In this document: positions 43,488-54,330 of the stretch, piece after piece
How the letters are laid out: every line of letters starts with the position of its first letter
How positions within the stretch are numbered: position 1 is the stretch's first letter
From: Argyresthia goedartella
Taxonomy: Eukaryota; Arthropoda; Insecta; Lepidoptera; Argyresthiidae
Assembly: GCA_949825045.1 (NCBI GenBank)
Contig: OX463815.1
Location: forward strand, 32,665,356 to 32,729,355
Reading direction: 5' to 3'
Length of the DNA: 64,000 bases
The notes under the pieces: generated by a model
Databases searched by the model: none
What the model was told of the DNA's origin: nothing
Seen by the model: the letters and a program-made list of their open reading frames with translations, nothing else
Made by a program: the position numbers and the translations under genes

Positions 43488-44065
43488 TTTAGAATAAATA
43501 ATGTATCTATTGAAACAAATTATTAAACATTATAGTGGTTAGGAAATGATGTTATTTTTCTTTCATGCATAAAGGTGCATAGGCGTTATGCATTCCCGGG
43601 TTAAAAAATATATAAATATTTAAGAAACGGCTTCTATAAAATAATTATATAAGAAGCGGCTTCCATAATTTTGTAGCAAAATATATGCTTTAGGTGAATT
43701 GCATCCGAATATCCGATCTCTAGATATATATGTTTGTGTTCGTGTTACCACCCAGCTAAAACAAAGTCTTCAAAAGCTCTCATTTGATCAGGGACTGCAA
43801 ATATATGTAGTCCTCAGTCCCCGAAGGCAAATATCGATTATAGTAGTTTTCTTACTCCCATGTGAGGTTTGTGCTAAGGGGACGCCACATTATATTTACC
43901 AGACCATAAGTTCTGCCGCCTTATTAATAGTGATTTACCTAGTTCGTAGTATTTGGGCTGCAGCCATCGAAAAATTTGCTCTGTAAGGGGCAATAGGAAA
44001 AGGAGTTTGTGCCAATAGAAAATTTTTTAGCCGAAATCACAAAAGGAGAAGGCTTACAACATCGG
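43488..44065. other. Non-coding, nothing recognised
   Basis: AT-rich, with a GCTTCTATAAAATAATTATA / GCTTCCATAATTTTGTAG imperfect direct repeat near 43630-43675. No gene. Confidence 0.4.
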
Positions 44066-44487
44066 TACAGATGTAGTGAATAATCCTTTCCTATCGGCAA
44101 AACTCGGAACAACGATAACACCCGAATGGTGCCGATGTGTCTATGAATTACTGTATTATTAAATTACGTGTAGGTATCAAATAAAAAAATCGAATAAAAT
44201 CAATGTTTATTATTTACAAAAATGACAGACAAGAGTGAAATGTAAAGTCAAAAAAAATATATAGGTGGCCTGCATTAATACACGAGTCCATGAAGTTTAT
44301 CACAAAATCTAACATAAATATCAACAAAATATTTCTGTGGTATTAAGTACTCTATATAGATACTTCCTCTTACAATGCGACCGTTCCCTACGTTGTCTCG
44401 ATGGGTACTGAGTGCGGTGAAGTAGTAAGACAAAAACGAACATTTCCGAGAAAATACGAAAGGAAAGGATTATTCACTACATCTGTA
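44066..44487. mobile_element. 422-bp MITE derived from the DD82E transposon
   Basis: Bounded by TA and perfect terminal inverted repeats TACAGATGTAGTGAATAATC CTTTCCT at 44066 and its exact complement ending at 44487. The left ~110 bp match 15055-15163 and the right ~300 bp match 17012-17311 almost base for base. The transposase gene (about 1.85 kb) is missing, with the join inside CAAATAAA/AATCGAATAAAATC. It is a direct internal-deletion derivative and a likely non-autonomous partner. Confidence 0.9.
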
Positions 44488-44673
44488 TCTATTTTTATTT
44501 TAACCGACTATTCACAAGAAGAGGAGGTTTGCAATTCGTCGGGACCTGTGAGTTTTTTTTTATGTACCATCATGGATTTCTCCAGGACTGATGGACCGAT
44601 ATAGAAACGTTTTTATTTGAGAGAGGGTTACCTTCCAATTGGTCCCATTTTCATTTAGGGAACTCTAATTTTT

Positions 44674-45092
44674 TAGGGTTCCGTACCCGAAGGGTTCCAA
44701 ACGGGACCCTATTACTAAGACTTCGCTGTCCGTCCGTCCGTCCGTCCGTCCGTCTGTCACCAGGCTGTATCTCAAGAACCTAGCTAGCTAGAGAGTTGAA
44801 ATTTTCACAGATTATGTATTTATGTTGCCGCTATAACAACAAATACTAAAAAACAGGATAAAAGAAATATTTAAGGGGGCTCCCATACAACAATTCTTTC
44901 AATACCACATACAAACTTATGGATGCACCTGGTTACGTACATGGAGTGTGAAAGTAACCGCACCAATAACTTTGTAAACAATATTTTGCTGTGTAAAATC
45001 CAAACTATTCACTCCACGCCATCGCTTCCATTGAACGGTGGTACGGAACCCTTCGTGCGCGATTTAGACTCGCACTTGACCGGTTTTTTTTA
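44674..45092 (+). repeat. Dispersed 'GGTTCCGTACC' repeat with (CCGT)n
   Basis: Contains TTAGGGTTCCGTACCCGAAG, GGACCCTATTACTAAGAC, six CCGT units, CTGTCACCAGGCTGTATCTC, and ends in CGCACTTGACCGGTTTTTTT. Parts recur at 47020-47218 (minus), 47705-47805 (plus) and 48385-48425 (plus). This sequence type is very common in lepidopteran genomes. Non-coding here. Confidence 0.75.
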
Positions 45093-45421
45093 TAATTTTC
45101 CTAGTAACTCTCGGAAAGCACCATTTTGCGCAATGGAACTGACGGTGGCCATCGGATCTGCTCAATACAAGGTACCCCACAGGTTACGCCAATCATAACT
45201 TTATTAAGGTTGGTCAGCAATTATGTCAGTGGAAGTGATGGTGACGTAGGTACTAGGAGAGCTTCTCAAGAATTTATCAACGTCGGGTCACGATCTGATG
45301 ATAGGATAATGGAGAAATAGCGGGAACTATTTAATTATTGAAGACACGCATGGGTATGTTTTGTAACAAATAGGTTTCATTGACTCGGTTATTTCTAAAG
45401 TTTTACTTTTCGTTAAACTTT

Positions 45422-45772
45422 AATAAAGGCTTATGTTTAAACGATCACCAAAAACGCACCTATTTTACTACCAATAAATTCGAAACGACCGCTAGTATTA
45501 GTAAACGACCACCAAATTTTGTTTGGATAAATGATCACCAAAGTTATTTATGTTTTTACTGCTTAAGTTTATGTTTTAAGTATTTTTTGATGTTCTTACA
45601 TGTTCAACCTAACACGAAGGATAAAGGGCCTTCTCTTCACTCAACCTTTACCCTTCACCTAAGCTACCGCAATATTTTGCCCTGATATATTCTGCAACTT
45701 TTGGTGATCATTTACCCATTTTGGGTAGGAAAAAATATTTTGGTGGTCATTATATTTTTTGCCTTTAGAAAA
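45422..45772 (+). repeat. Repeat X, copy 1
   Basis: About 350 bp starting AATAAAGGCTTATGTTTAAA CGATCACCAAAAACGCACCT and ending TTTTGGTGGTCATTATATTT. Internal words GACCACCAAATTTTG and TGATCACCAAA in one half are mirrored by TTTTGGTGATCATTTACCC in the other. Further copies at 47850-48120 and 54330-54665. Confidence 0.75.
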
Positions 45773-45920
45773 AATGTATGACAAAACGACAGGCTCGTTT
45801 GACGTAGTCATAGACATCATTTATTAATAATATTCATTACAAGTCGTAGTAGTTTGTACAAAATGTTTTGAAATGTAGAAAATAGGTGTTGTACAGAATA
45901 ATAATTTTGGACACTATTAT

Positions 45921-46410
45921 GTCTGAGTGAAATAAGTGGGAAGGAAAAAAAGTAGGTTAATCGATCGGGGAAGTGGAGAATATTGTGTCTGAGTGAAATA
46001 AGTGGGAAGGAAGGAAAGTAGGTAATCTATCGGCGAAGTGGACAATATTGTGTCTGAGTGAAATAAATGGGAAGGAAGGAAGGTAGGTTAATCGATCGGG
46101 GAAGTGGACAATATTGTGTCTGAGTGAAATAAGTGGGAAGGAAGGAAAGTAGGTAATCTATCGGCGAAGTGGACAATATTGTGTCTGAGTGAAATAAATG
46201 GGAAGGAAGGAAGGTAGGTTAATCGATCGGGGAAGTAGACAATATTGTGTCTGAGTGAAATAAGTGGGAAAGAAGAAAAGTAGGTAATCGATCGGGGATG
46301 TGGACAATATTGTGTCTGAGTGAAATAAGTGGGAAGGAAGGAAAGTAGGTAATCGATCGGGGAAGTGGACAATATTGTGTCTGAGTGAAATAAGTGGGAA
46401 GGAAGGAAAT
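45921..46410. repeat. Minisatellite, 8 units alternating 66 and 65 bp
   Basis: Unit GTCTGAGTGAAATAAGTGGG AAGGAAGGAAAGTAGGTAAT CGATCGGGGAAGTGGACAAT ATTGT. GTCTGAG recurs at 45921, 45987, 46052, 46118, 46183, 46249, 46314 and 46379 (spacings 66, 65, 66, 65, 66, 65, 65). The first four pairs alternate two unit types (GGTTAATCGATCGGGG and GGTAATCTATCGGCG), giving a 131-bp higher-order unit. Confidence 0.9.
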
Positions 46411-46574
46411 AAGGTACTACGAGTATACTTTCTTTCAGTACTACAATTCTATGAGTACCTACACTATTCATTAGTCTGGTCCCAACTCTAACTATAGAAA
46501 CCCATCAGCGTGTAGGTAAACAGCGACCATTTCTCAAGGCGTGAAAAATAAACGATTCGTATCGGTTTATTGAC

Positions 46575-46665
46575 GACCTCTGTGGCGCTGCTGTAGTGTC
46601 TTTGCCTACCATGCGAGAGGTCCCGGGTTCGACCCCGGCTGGGGGTAAAGAAAAAAAACAGCGTA
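46575..46665 (+). mobile_element. tRNA-derived SINE (type A), head only
   Basis: GACCTCTGTGGCGCTGCTGT, GCCTACCATGCGAGAGGTCC with CGGGTTCGACCCCGGCTGGG (B-box) and AAAGAAAAAAAACAG. After that it diverges. Confidence 0.75.
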
Positions 46666-47019
46666 TAGGCTGTTTCGCGAGCCTAAACCGGGGCGCAACT
46701 AGTCTGTGATTTATTATTAGGTAAAGATTACAGCTATCGCTAAGTTTGGGATATTTTATGAGGTTCTTGCGTACATACATTATATTTTCGAAAATAAATT
46801 GTGCCAACTCATATGGGAAGTAATCAAAAGGCTCTGTACTCTTACCCAACTGAAAAGAAAGAAAAGAGGAGTGTTTGGCCTGTATGTATATAGGGTATAC
46901 AGGTGATCAATCCAAATGGGTCAGTATGTAGAAGTCAGAAACTATAATAGATAGCGAAATCTGTTCTTAGGAACCATGGCGTCGATTTTAGATTTAATAA
47001 TAATGGCATTCATAAATTT
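46666..47019. other. Non-coding, nothing recognised
   Basis: No gene or clear repeat. Confidence 0.4.
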
Positions 47020-47218
47020 GTATGTGGTATTGAAATAATTGTTGTATGGGAGCCCCCTTAAATATTTATTGATTCTGATTTTTAGTATTTGTTGTTTTAG
47101 CGGCAACAGAAATACACCATCTGTGAAATTTGCATCTGTCTAGCTATCATGGTTCATGAGATACAGCCTGGTGACAGACGGACGGACGGCCAGCGGAGGC
47201 TTAGTAATAGGGTCCCGT
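47020..47218 (-). repeat. 'GGTTCCGTACC' repeat, minus copy
   Basis: Complement matches 44717-44910: ACGGGACCCTATTACTAAG, CCGTCCGTCTGTCACCAGGC TGTATCTCATGAACC, and the TTAAGGGGGCTCCCATACAA end. Confidence 0.75.
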
Positions 47219-47704
47219 AAAAAAATTTAAACTCGAGAAATTTAATTTAAATGCAGGTGGGACCAATTAAAGCTATTACAGTAAGTTCAGCTTGCATTTT
47301 AATTTAATTTAACTTAACACTATATGTATAATAATTTTGTCGAATCTCAATAACTAAGTCTTATCTGTTTGTTTTTGCTTTTTAGTGTACCGCAGTTTAA
47401 TTGCGTAATGTTTGGTGGTATGTAACCTCGAGAACCGCACCCAGTGTAAACACGAAGACGAGGCCAGCCCGGGCAGAGCTATTTATAGAACTGCATCGCC
47501 TCTACTACAACCCACGCAAAACTCTGGTTTACCGTATGTTAATCACGTACTGCCCGGATGCTCAGCGGAGAACTCAAAGTTTGACCGACACTCAGGAGAC
47601 TGAGTTCCCGAGCGAGAGGCAGTGACAGCATGACCTTAAGGCCCGATAGGTCGAAAGAGATTCAGCACCTTTCCTTTCACCTTTAACACAATCTCGGGTC
47701 AACT
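47219..47704. other. Non-coding with a short GC-richer block
   Basis: Block at 47405-47630 is open in two plus frames (ASPGRAIYRTASPLLQPTQ, and MRNVWWYVTSRTAPSVNTKT) without a known domain. Unassigned. Confidence 0.35.
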
Positions 47705-47805
47705 TTGCCATCGGGACCCCATTAGTAAGCCTCCGCTGTCCGTCTGTCTGTCCGTATGTCCGTCACCGAGCTCTATCTGACGAACCATAATAGAGTTGAA
47801 CCGGA
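47705..47805 (+). repeat. 'GGTTCCGTACC' repeat, short copy
   Basis: GGGACCCCATTAGTAAGCCT CCGCTGTCCGTCTGTCTGTC ... GAGCTCTATCTGACGAACC. Confidence 0.65.
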
Positions 47806-47849
47806 AATACACAATGTGACAGCCACAAATAACTACACGACATTTTTGA

Positions 47850-48122
47850 AAGGCTTATATTGAAACGATTACCAAAAACAGACCTTTTTTACTACCAACA
47901 AATTCGAAACGACCGCCAGAATAGTAACCGATCACCAAATTTTGTTTGGATAAATGATCACCAAACTTCTTTTTATGTTTTGTGTACTTAAGTTAATGTT
48001 TTAAGTATTTTTTGCTGTTCTTAAATGTTCAACCTAACACGAAGGATAACCTAAGCTACCGCAGTATTTTGCCCTGATATTTTCTGCAACTTTTGGTGAA
48101 ATATATTGGTGGTCATTTAAAT
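47850..48122 (+). repeat. Repeat X, copy 2 (shortened)
   Basis: AAAGGCTTATATTGAAACGA TTACCAAAAAC, TTGTTTGGATAAATGATCAC CAAAC, CCTAACACGAAGGATAACCT AAGCTACCGCAGTATTTTGC and GGTGGTCATTTAAAT. Lacks about 70 bp present in copy 1. Confidence 0.75.
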
Positions 48123-48384
48123 AGTTATCTTTTATAAATGAGAGGGCGTCGCCATTTAAGAGACGTGTTACAACATCCCTGCCCCTGCGAATTACGAAAT
48201 CATTGTCATTCAAATTAAACCGATATTTTGCGTCATCTAAAAATCGTTTTGGTGGCGCAATTGGTTTGACATCGGATCCGCTATAAGTAGGATAGCGTGG
48301 TGCTCGGTTCAAAACCTAGTTTGGACATAAACTTTTTCGTTTTTATTTTCTTATTTTATTATTATTATGTTGTCTTGCACGATA

Positions 48385-48428
48385 GTACGTAACCCTCCGT
48401 GTGCGAGTCCCGCCCTCACTTGACCGAT
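48385..48428 (+). repeat. 'GGTTCCGTACC' repeat, 3' end only
   Basis: ACCCTCCGTGTGCGAGTCCC GCCCTCACTTGACCG matches the end of the copy at 44674-45092. Confidence 0.55.
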
Positions 48429-48432
48429 TTTA

Positions 48433-48729
48433 TTTTATTTTCGTAGCCTGTGGTGTTTGCCACTGCTGGGAAAAGGCCTCCCCACTCTTAATCCACACCT
48501 CCATATTTATTGCCATCTCTTGCGAATGCGGGAGATACCTCTCCAGGTCTTCGCGCCATCTCCTCTTGGGTCTAACTCTGCAGCAGCGTCTGCCTTGAGG
48601 AACCCAATCGATGGCAATCTTTGCCAAACCATACGTTACGTGCGTACGTACTTTGTCCATACGACAGACATTTCCGTCCCGTTCCACTCTGTGCGACCAC
48701 GTCTCGGTAATACTAGTTATGGGGCGCAA
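48433..48729 (-). pseudogene. RTE-like LINE C-terminus
   Basis: Minus strand: SHRVERDGNVCRMDKVRT, VPQGRRCCRVRPKRRWREDL, ERYLPHSQEMAINMEVWIKS, GEAFSQQWQTPQATKIK. The series G+RR--GRPK+RW-+D---- and GEAF-QQW is the typical RTE end. 5'-truncated copy. The RTE endonuclease fragment at 4136-4690 could be the other end of a similar element. Confidence 0.8.
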
Positions 48730-48945
48730 TGTGGTGTTCTGTTCATGTCCGTATATGGTCCGAAAAATATTTTTTATGTTAGTGGTAGCTCGCTTTCTAT
48801 CTGATGAGTCTTAAAGTCATGCTGTCTTTGTCTCTTGCTCGGGAACTGACAAAGCCAGCATGATATTTAAGCGTCTTTTTATTTTATTCCAGCAGCAGTC
48901 AGTGTATTCCGTCGTGCTTGAATCTAAAAGAAGTCGATGGACTTG
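48730..48945. other. Non-coding
   Basis: No gene or clear repeat recognised. Confidence 0.35.
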
Positions 48946-49345
48946 GAGTGGTAATCCTAGGTATAACCCGCAATAATATAAAAAAACTCAATGGAATTGT
49001 TTGTTTATGGACCGGTTGAGGACCGGACCGGTTTATTACAGAGTTCCCATGACCACCTTCCAGCTCCATCATCAGATCCTGGATATCATCTGGGGCCAGA
49101 GTACTTGTCAAGACGAATTAAACGGGCCCAAACTCGATGGGGTTGCGTCCTTTTATTATAGAGTTTCCATGGCCACCTTGATCCTTGACTGGATCTATCA
49201 TCAGATCAGCTCCATGTCAAAAAATATTGCATTGCCATCATCTGATTCATATATGCATGTAAAATTTCAGCTCAATCTGAAACCGGGAAGTGGGTCAAAT
49301 TTAACTTACAAGATTGGATTACAGACGGTCAGAGCCTGGTTGAGG
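48946..49345 (+). repeat. Dispersed repeat with internal duplication
   Basis: Two diverged direct copies of a unit with TATTACAGAGTTCCCATGAC CACCTTCCAGCTCCATCATC (49032) and TATTATAGAGTTTCCATGGC CACCTTGATCC (49154). It ends in GGGAAGTGGGTCAAATTTAA CTTACAAGATTGGATTACAG ACGGTCAGA, a motif common in lepidopteran repeats. Non-coding. Confidence 0.55.
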
Positions 49346-49539
49346 TGAAACTTAATAAAAGCTTATGCATAGAAGCATCTTCTATTCTATTGCAGCAGCT
49401 GGATCTGGTTCCAGTTTGGCGAGTTCACTCAAACGATGAGCTGGCATATTCTTATGTGAATTAAGTTGTAAATATCGGAGGCACCCGTTTCGAAGGACCA
49501 AAAAATATTCCCGTCTTCTTCAATCAACATAAAACATAA

Positions 49540-49710
49540 ACATTTACGTACAGACACACACATTGCCTCTGGCCCCATGCTAGGGTTCCCTGTGTCGTGG
49601 GAATCAGAAACAGCAACATCATACACATATAAACATCCAAGACCTGGTTTTTTTTTGTCTATATCCTCAGCCGGGGACCGAACCCGGGACTCTGTGGTCC
49701 CAGTCGTCAG
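49540..49710 (-). mobile_element. tRNA-derived SINE (type A), minus copy
   Basis: Complement gives a head with CGGGTTCGGTCCCCGGCTGA, then CCAGGTCTTGGATGTTTATA TGTGT, GATTCCCACGACACAGGGAA CCCTAGCATGGGGCCAGAGG CAATGTGTGTG. Complete body. Confidence 0.75.
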
Positions 49711-49711
49711 T

Positions 49712-49806
49712 ATTTATATGTTTTGGACGTCGCTGTTCCTGGTTCCCACGACACAAGGTATCCTAGTGTGGCGGCAGCAGCAGCAATGTACGTGTGGCAG
49801 GAGCTT
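49712..49806 (+). mobile_element. tRNA-derived SINE (type A), plus 3' half
   Basis: TATATGTTTTGGACGTCGCT GTTCCTGGTTCCCACGACAC AAGGTATCCTAGTGTGGCGG CAGCAGCAGCAATGTACGTG. It abuts the minus copy to its left, so the two are divergent. Confidence 0.7.
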
Positions 49807-52800
49807 TTACACATTTACAGTATTTCTTTGTTTACCAACCTACATTAGCTGTTACATGCTCCCCGTCACACATGCTAACTCCTTACGACGGGACTCGTCA
49901 GAGTGAATTGTGATGTTATATATGTATATATTTTAGGAAGGTAGATTGTCTAACATATTGTTACCTCTTTTCTGAATCCTCACGTTCATATTTCGTAATT
50001 TCTATAGTGCACTTTAAACATTATTTTTCAAATTATTGGACTTTGTTTGTTTCCTTTGACTTATCAAAGAAATCATCTAAAGACATAACCATCATTGAAG
50101 TCTCTGTTTGTTTGTGTACGATAAAAAAATCACGAATTATGGAATTCTGTTACTTCTTCTGAAAGTGAAAGCACCCCATATAAACAGCGAAAGAAAAAGC
50201 AGATTATCTAATTTCCTATTTAACGCAAGTTAACTAGACGGCGCAAGTGCGCCAACCTAATTAGTTTCGTACTCATTTTTCCCTCTCACAGTTTTCAAGG
50301 CTTAACGAATCCTAGGTACCATTTTACTATCTCTAGAGTCCATAATACGTAGAAACTAGCGCTTTCAAATGGAACCTAGTCAATAGAACCACGCATGTGC
50401 AGTGCAGTCGCATCGAACATTCGAGAACCTTGATAACTCTTCATAGAGCTTTAAACCTTATAACTTGGGGGATAAGGATGGAAGTCGGACACAACTGCCG
50501 GGACAAAGGACGGCACTGAATGAATTACAGGCAAGGGTTAAGGGAACGCGCACACGAAGGGCTCCTTACCATCGTCAAGGAAACTAAAGGACAAAAAATA
50601 ATAAAACAATAACAAAAATATATATCACCAAACTTGCTTTCATAATTCATAATTATTTATTGCACAAAGATAAATAAAAAGTTACAGTTACATCGGCTTC
50701 GTTCTGTCTCATCCCCAGTCCAAACACGCCCGGTGCGTTTATATCTACTTACATGTGTAGCTAGAATTTTCAAAAGTACTGATGGTAAGAAAATTTATTG
50801 AAGATTTATTATTTATTTTTATTCAGCCACTAGCTTATGCCCGCGACTCTGCGGCTCGAAATACGCGACTCGTTTGTGACATCACATTCTCTTCTTCATA
50901 TTTGAGACGTCAGCGGCCGGTCAGTTTTTTGGGATTCAAATATAGCAATTTTTAAAAATCAGTAGCAAATAGTAGCAATTCCTCAATAAACTCTCAGAGC
51001 CAGGAGCTACAGACCACCGGCCATTCTGACGCACACAATTAGCGGTCTATATTACCCACATTGTTAGCGGGATTTATTGGTGAAAGTAGGTGATTCTTTC
51101 TCCTCAGTGGTTGGGAAAGTGATGATGGACAACGCTGAGAAAACCACTTTGAATATACCAAATTAGTTAGAAAATAAATAAAAAGGATAGAAAAAATAAA
51201 TATTTCTTTTTTTCCGTTATGACAGGGCTGCCCAAAAAAGGGTGTACAATGCTAATGTTTTCAAGGTTCATGAATTATTTATTTATTTTATTCAGGTCCA
51301 CTAACAATCTAAGCAATATTACATAGATAGCCGAGAGAAACACACAAAATACAACCGAGCAGCTGAAGACCTAAGAGCTTCCTTCACCCCACTAGTTATT
51401 TCATGCGATGGAGCCCTAGGAACTGAATATAACAGTTTTTTTTTAAAAAACCGCATTAAGCTTAACGAGAAATGGGGAAAAACGTATTCTCAAATAGTGT
51501 CCTGGCTGAAAGTGAAAATACAAATCTCAGTTATAAGAGCGTTTCCATGAGAGTAAGAGGCACGAGAAAACATGTCAGGGCTTTTCAATGCGAAGATGGA
51601 GCAGGAATACTTTGGTGACAGCTTGATCTCCTAAAACAGAATTACCTACATAGGTTTTATTTATATTTACTTATATATACTTTACAAATTATAGGAATGT
51701 TATATTCTATGCCTACTCGTATCTTCTAAGTTCTATTTGGTGTATTATTTGTATATATTCTATAAAGAATTTATCACAAATAAACGATTTGATTTGATTA
51801 GATACCAATGACACTGAAATGATTATACTTAGGAGTTAACTTTCATATGTAATGTCTTTTCCATTTTTTATCTATTAAACATAGCTATATTTATACCTAT
51901 TTTAGCAGGTATATTTTTCTTCTTTTCTCCTTTTAAGCAAAAACTACTCACAGAGTGCTAAGTTTCTGTTGTTAAATGTTTTCTAGAGTAAACCTTTGAA
52001 CGTCATGCAATATTACATGTTTGCTTACTCTAGGATACAGGTTTGCTGAGTACATAAACCAATTACTTCTCTTCATCCAACCCTGATTTGGACATTTTAG
52101 AAATCGGTAGAATCCTTACGTTTTCCCAAGTGTAATAGAATAAGTAAGGTCATAATAAAAACAACATGGAGGGTTCTGTATGCCATAATGTGCGGCCTGA
52201 AGAAAACAATATCTTCCTTTTCTATCGGCTTGGATTTCAAAATGAAGAATTTTGAAAGCTCACTTTTATAAATATATGCAACTTGTGTATTGCAACTAAA
52301 TTCTGGACGGCAGCCGAGTTTTTTAAGTTTAAATAATATTTCATTATATTTATACATATAACTGTATATGTATAATAACGTTGTATTTATATTATTGTAT
52401 ATGTATGACTGTTTACGTATAGTATGATTCATTGGAAAGGAAATCGATAAAAAGTTAAATATAATAACAGCGGAGATTGTGAAACGTCAGAGAAACGAAC
52501 ACCCAAATAACGAAACAAAGCAACTAATCCAGAAGTAAGAAGTACCTAAAAATCTGCAAACTCAGAATGTACCAAGCATTGAAATTACCGTTCAAGAGAG
52601 AAAATATCTACTTACCAACCATTATTCATAAACGATATTTGCCGCTATTTGATTAGATTGTATGTTATGTTCTTTACCGTTAAAGGAAGGAAGAAAGGAA
52701 TACAAAAAACAGAAAAAAAAAAACGCGTGCAGCAGCGTACACGCGTTAGAAAGTTAATTACAGGATATATAAACCGAAGAAATAAATAAGAATTGGCGCA

Positions 52801-53042
52801 ATACTACATACTTGCAAGCTGATCCATATTTTAAATAATTTTAGATTTAAAAATCACCCAAAACCATATCTTATTAAGTATTATATTGATTCATAATACA
52901 CTGAAGAGCAATGAAAAAGTTCCACCCACAAAATCATTAAGGAGAATTGCATCTATTGCGGAAGAGGTTTTATTTTTGGGTGTTATTATAGCGTGCTCAC
53001 ATAACAACTCCATCGATTTCTCTTTAATATTTTGGATATGGA
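49807..53042. other. Non-coding, nothing recognised
   Basis: Long AT-rich stretch. CACTAGCTTATGCCCGCGAC TCTGCGGC at 50826 belongs to a dispersed lepidopteran repeat type. Frame 52097-52432 (-) is 111 codons but low-complexity Tyr/Ile/Asn-rich without a domain. Possible hairpin at 52715-52750 (ACGCGTGCAGC/GCGTACACGCGT). Confidence 0.35.
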
Positions 53043-53121
53043 TAATAATACATAATAATACCTTGGACACTATTTACACACATTGATCTAGCCCCAAACT
53101 AGGATTCCCTGTATCTTGGAT
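53043..53121 (-). mobile_element. SINE (type B), 3' end
   Basis: Complement of CTTGGACACTATTTACACAC ATTGATCTAGCCCCAAACTA GGATTCCCTG, nearly identical to the 3' part at 25305-25362, again flanked by ATA/AAT repeats. Confidence 0.75.
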
Positions 53122-53239
53122 AAATGTTTGAAGTCAGTTCTGATATATGAGACACAATGGTGGAGAAAAAGGTGGAATTTAGATTTTCCCCTCAAATGAG
53201 GGAAAAACTCCATCACCGATTTTTAGCAATGCGTCTGAA
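53122..53239. other. Non-coding spacer
   Basis: Nothing recognised. Confidence 0.4.
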
Positions 53240-54330
53240 AATTGGCGGGCTGACTTATCGCCGCTTATTTTTCCTTAGGGATAGTTTGATTGTAAGTGGC
53301 CATAAGTAAGACGATTTAATACAGGCCTTCACTTGATCTGCACGTGTTCCTCTTGGCACGACTGGCAAGGTTTGTCGGAAATCTCCAGCCAGCAGAATGG
53401 TGACGCCTCCCATGATGCCATCGCTATCTCTAATGTCTCTCTTTGTTTGGGAATATTGCACATTGGCGTCTCTGTATTTAATAGGTTTAACGGCAATTTA
53501 AAAGTAGCGTTTGCCGTCTTGCCACCAATCAATAGAGTTGCTGCAATGACTGAGGATGCAGTTACAATAGCGATACCACGTTTAATCAGAACTTTAGCCA
53601 ATAGTAAGTTGATGCGAACGGTTTTTCCTGTTCCTCTAGGGGCCTCCAAAAAGTATAAGTTTCCAGAATTATTGTCAATGCTTGTAATAATATGTTTATA
53701 GATATTTAATTGTTCACTAGTCAAAGGAGATTAATTTTCAGAGACTACCTGTACCGAATTGTTTAAATCATAACTGGTCTCTCTCGAATAATCTCTGTTG
53801 CCGATATCATCTCCAGACCGTTCCTACCCGTACCATGTTAATTTGTGGCCCCCCAAAGCTAATACTATGTCCTCAATCATTGCAAGGCCTTTGTTATATG
53901 CTAAATCTGGGCGCTGCCTAGTTCCCTTTGCATGTGCATTGTTATATCCTCCACGAAGCAATCTTTATGTTTTTCCCAAATATTTAATGGATCTGACAAT
54001 TGATAAAACACCAACATCAGTGAAAGAAGTTCACGCAACTTATGAGAAGAATCACACAAAGCTGCTTCAACTAATGTGGAATCCCAGTGCATGTCGTCTT
54101 CCAACAGACCCAGAACTCACACGCAGACTGGAACGTCGGATGGACAACGTTGTTTACAGTTTTCAAATCTTCGAAAGAAGTAGGACCGCGGACTTCGTGT
54201 ATTAAAAGGCGAAGGTGGTAGCACTCTGTGGTATTGCGATGCACCGTTTAAACTCTGCCCAATGTGGCATCTTTCTTCAACAGAGGCCACCCTTCAACTA
54301 CACTTCCGCCTTTTCTCCTCTGGAACTTAT
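53240..54330 (-). pseudogene. Helitron helicase (PIF1-like) fragment
   Basis: Minus strand, 5' to 3': RLLIHEVRGPTSFEDLKTVN near 54210, EDDMHWDSTLVEAALCDSSH and LMLVFYQLSDPLNIWEKHKD at 54104-53901, then at 53724-53330 LYFLEAPRGTGKTVRINLLL (Walker A), TASSVIAATLLIGGKTANAT, FKLPLNLLNTETPMCNIPKQ, a deletion, and RDIRDSDGIMGGVTILLAGD, FRQTLPVVPRGTRAD, SSYLWP. These are PIF1-type helicase motifs from a rolling-circle Helitron, with the HVRGPTSFEDL region upstream of the Walker box. The usual Gly before GTGKT is Arg. Frameshifts and a deletion between Walker A and the GDFRQ motif show it is dead. Confidence 0.85.

Noticed and set aside
45921..46410. CRISPR array
   Set aside because: Units are contiguous and almost identical over their whole length, with no distinct spacers, and the context is eukaryotic.
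46088..46471. 127-codon minus-strand repeat protein
   Set aside because: It is a by-product of the 65/66-bp minisatellite; the frame shifts between units.
52097..52432. 111-codon minus-strand protein
   Set aside because: Low-complexity Tyr/Ile/Asn composition in AT-rich DNA, no domain, no splice or conservation support.
53333..53701. 122-codon plus frame across the Helitron fragment
   Set aside because: Antisense of the helicase Walker A region.
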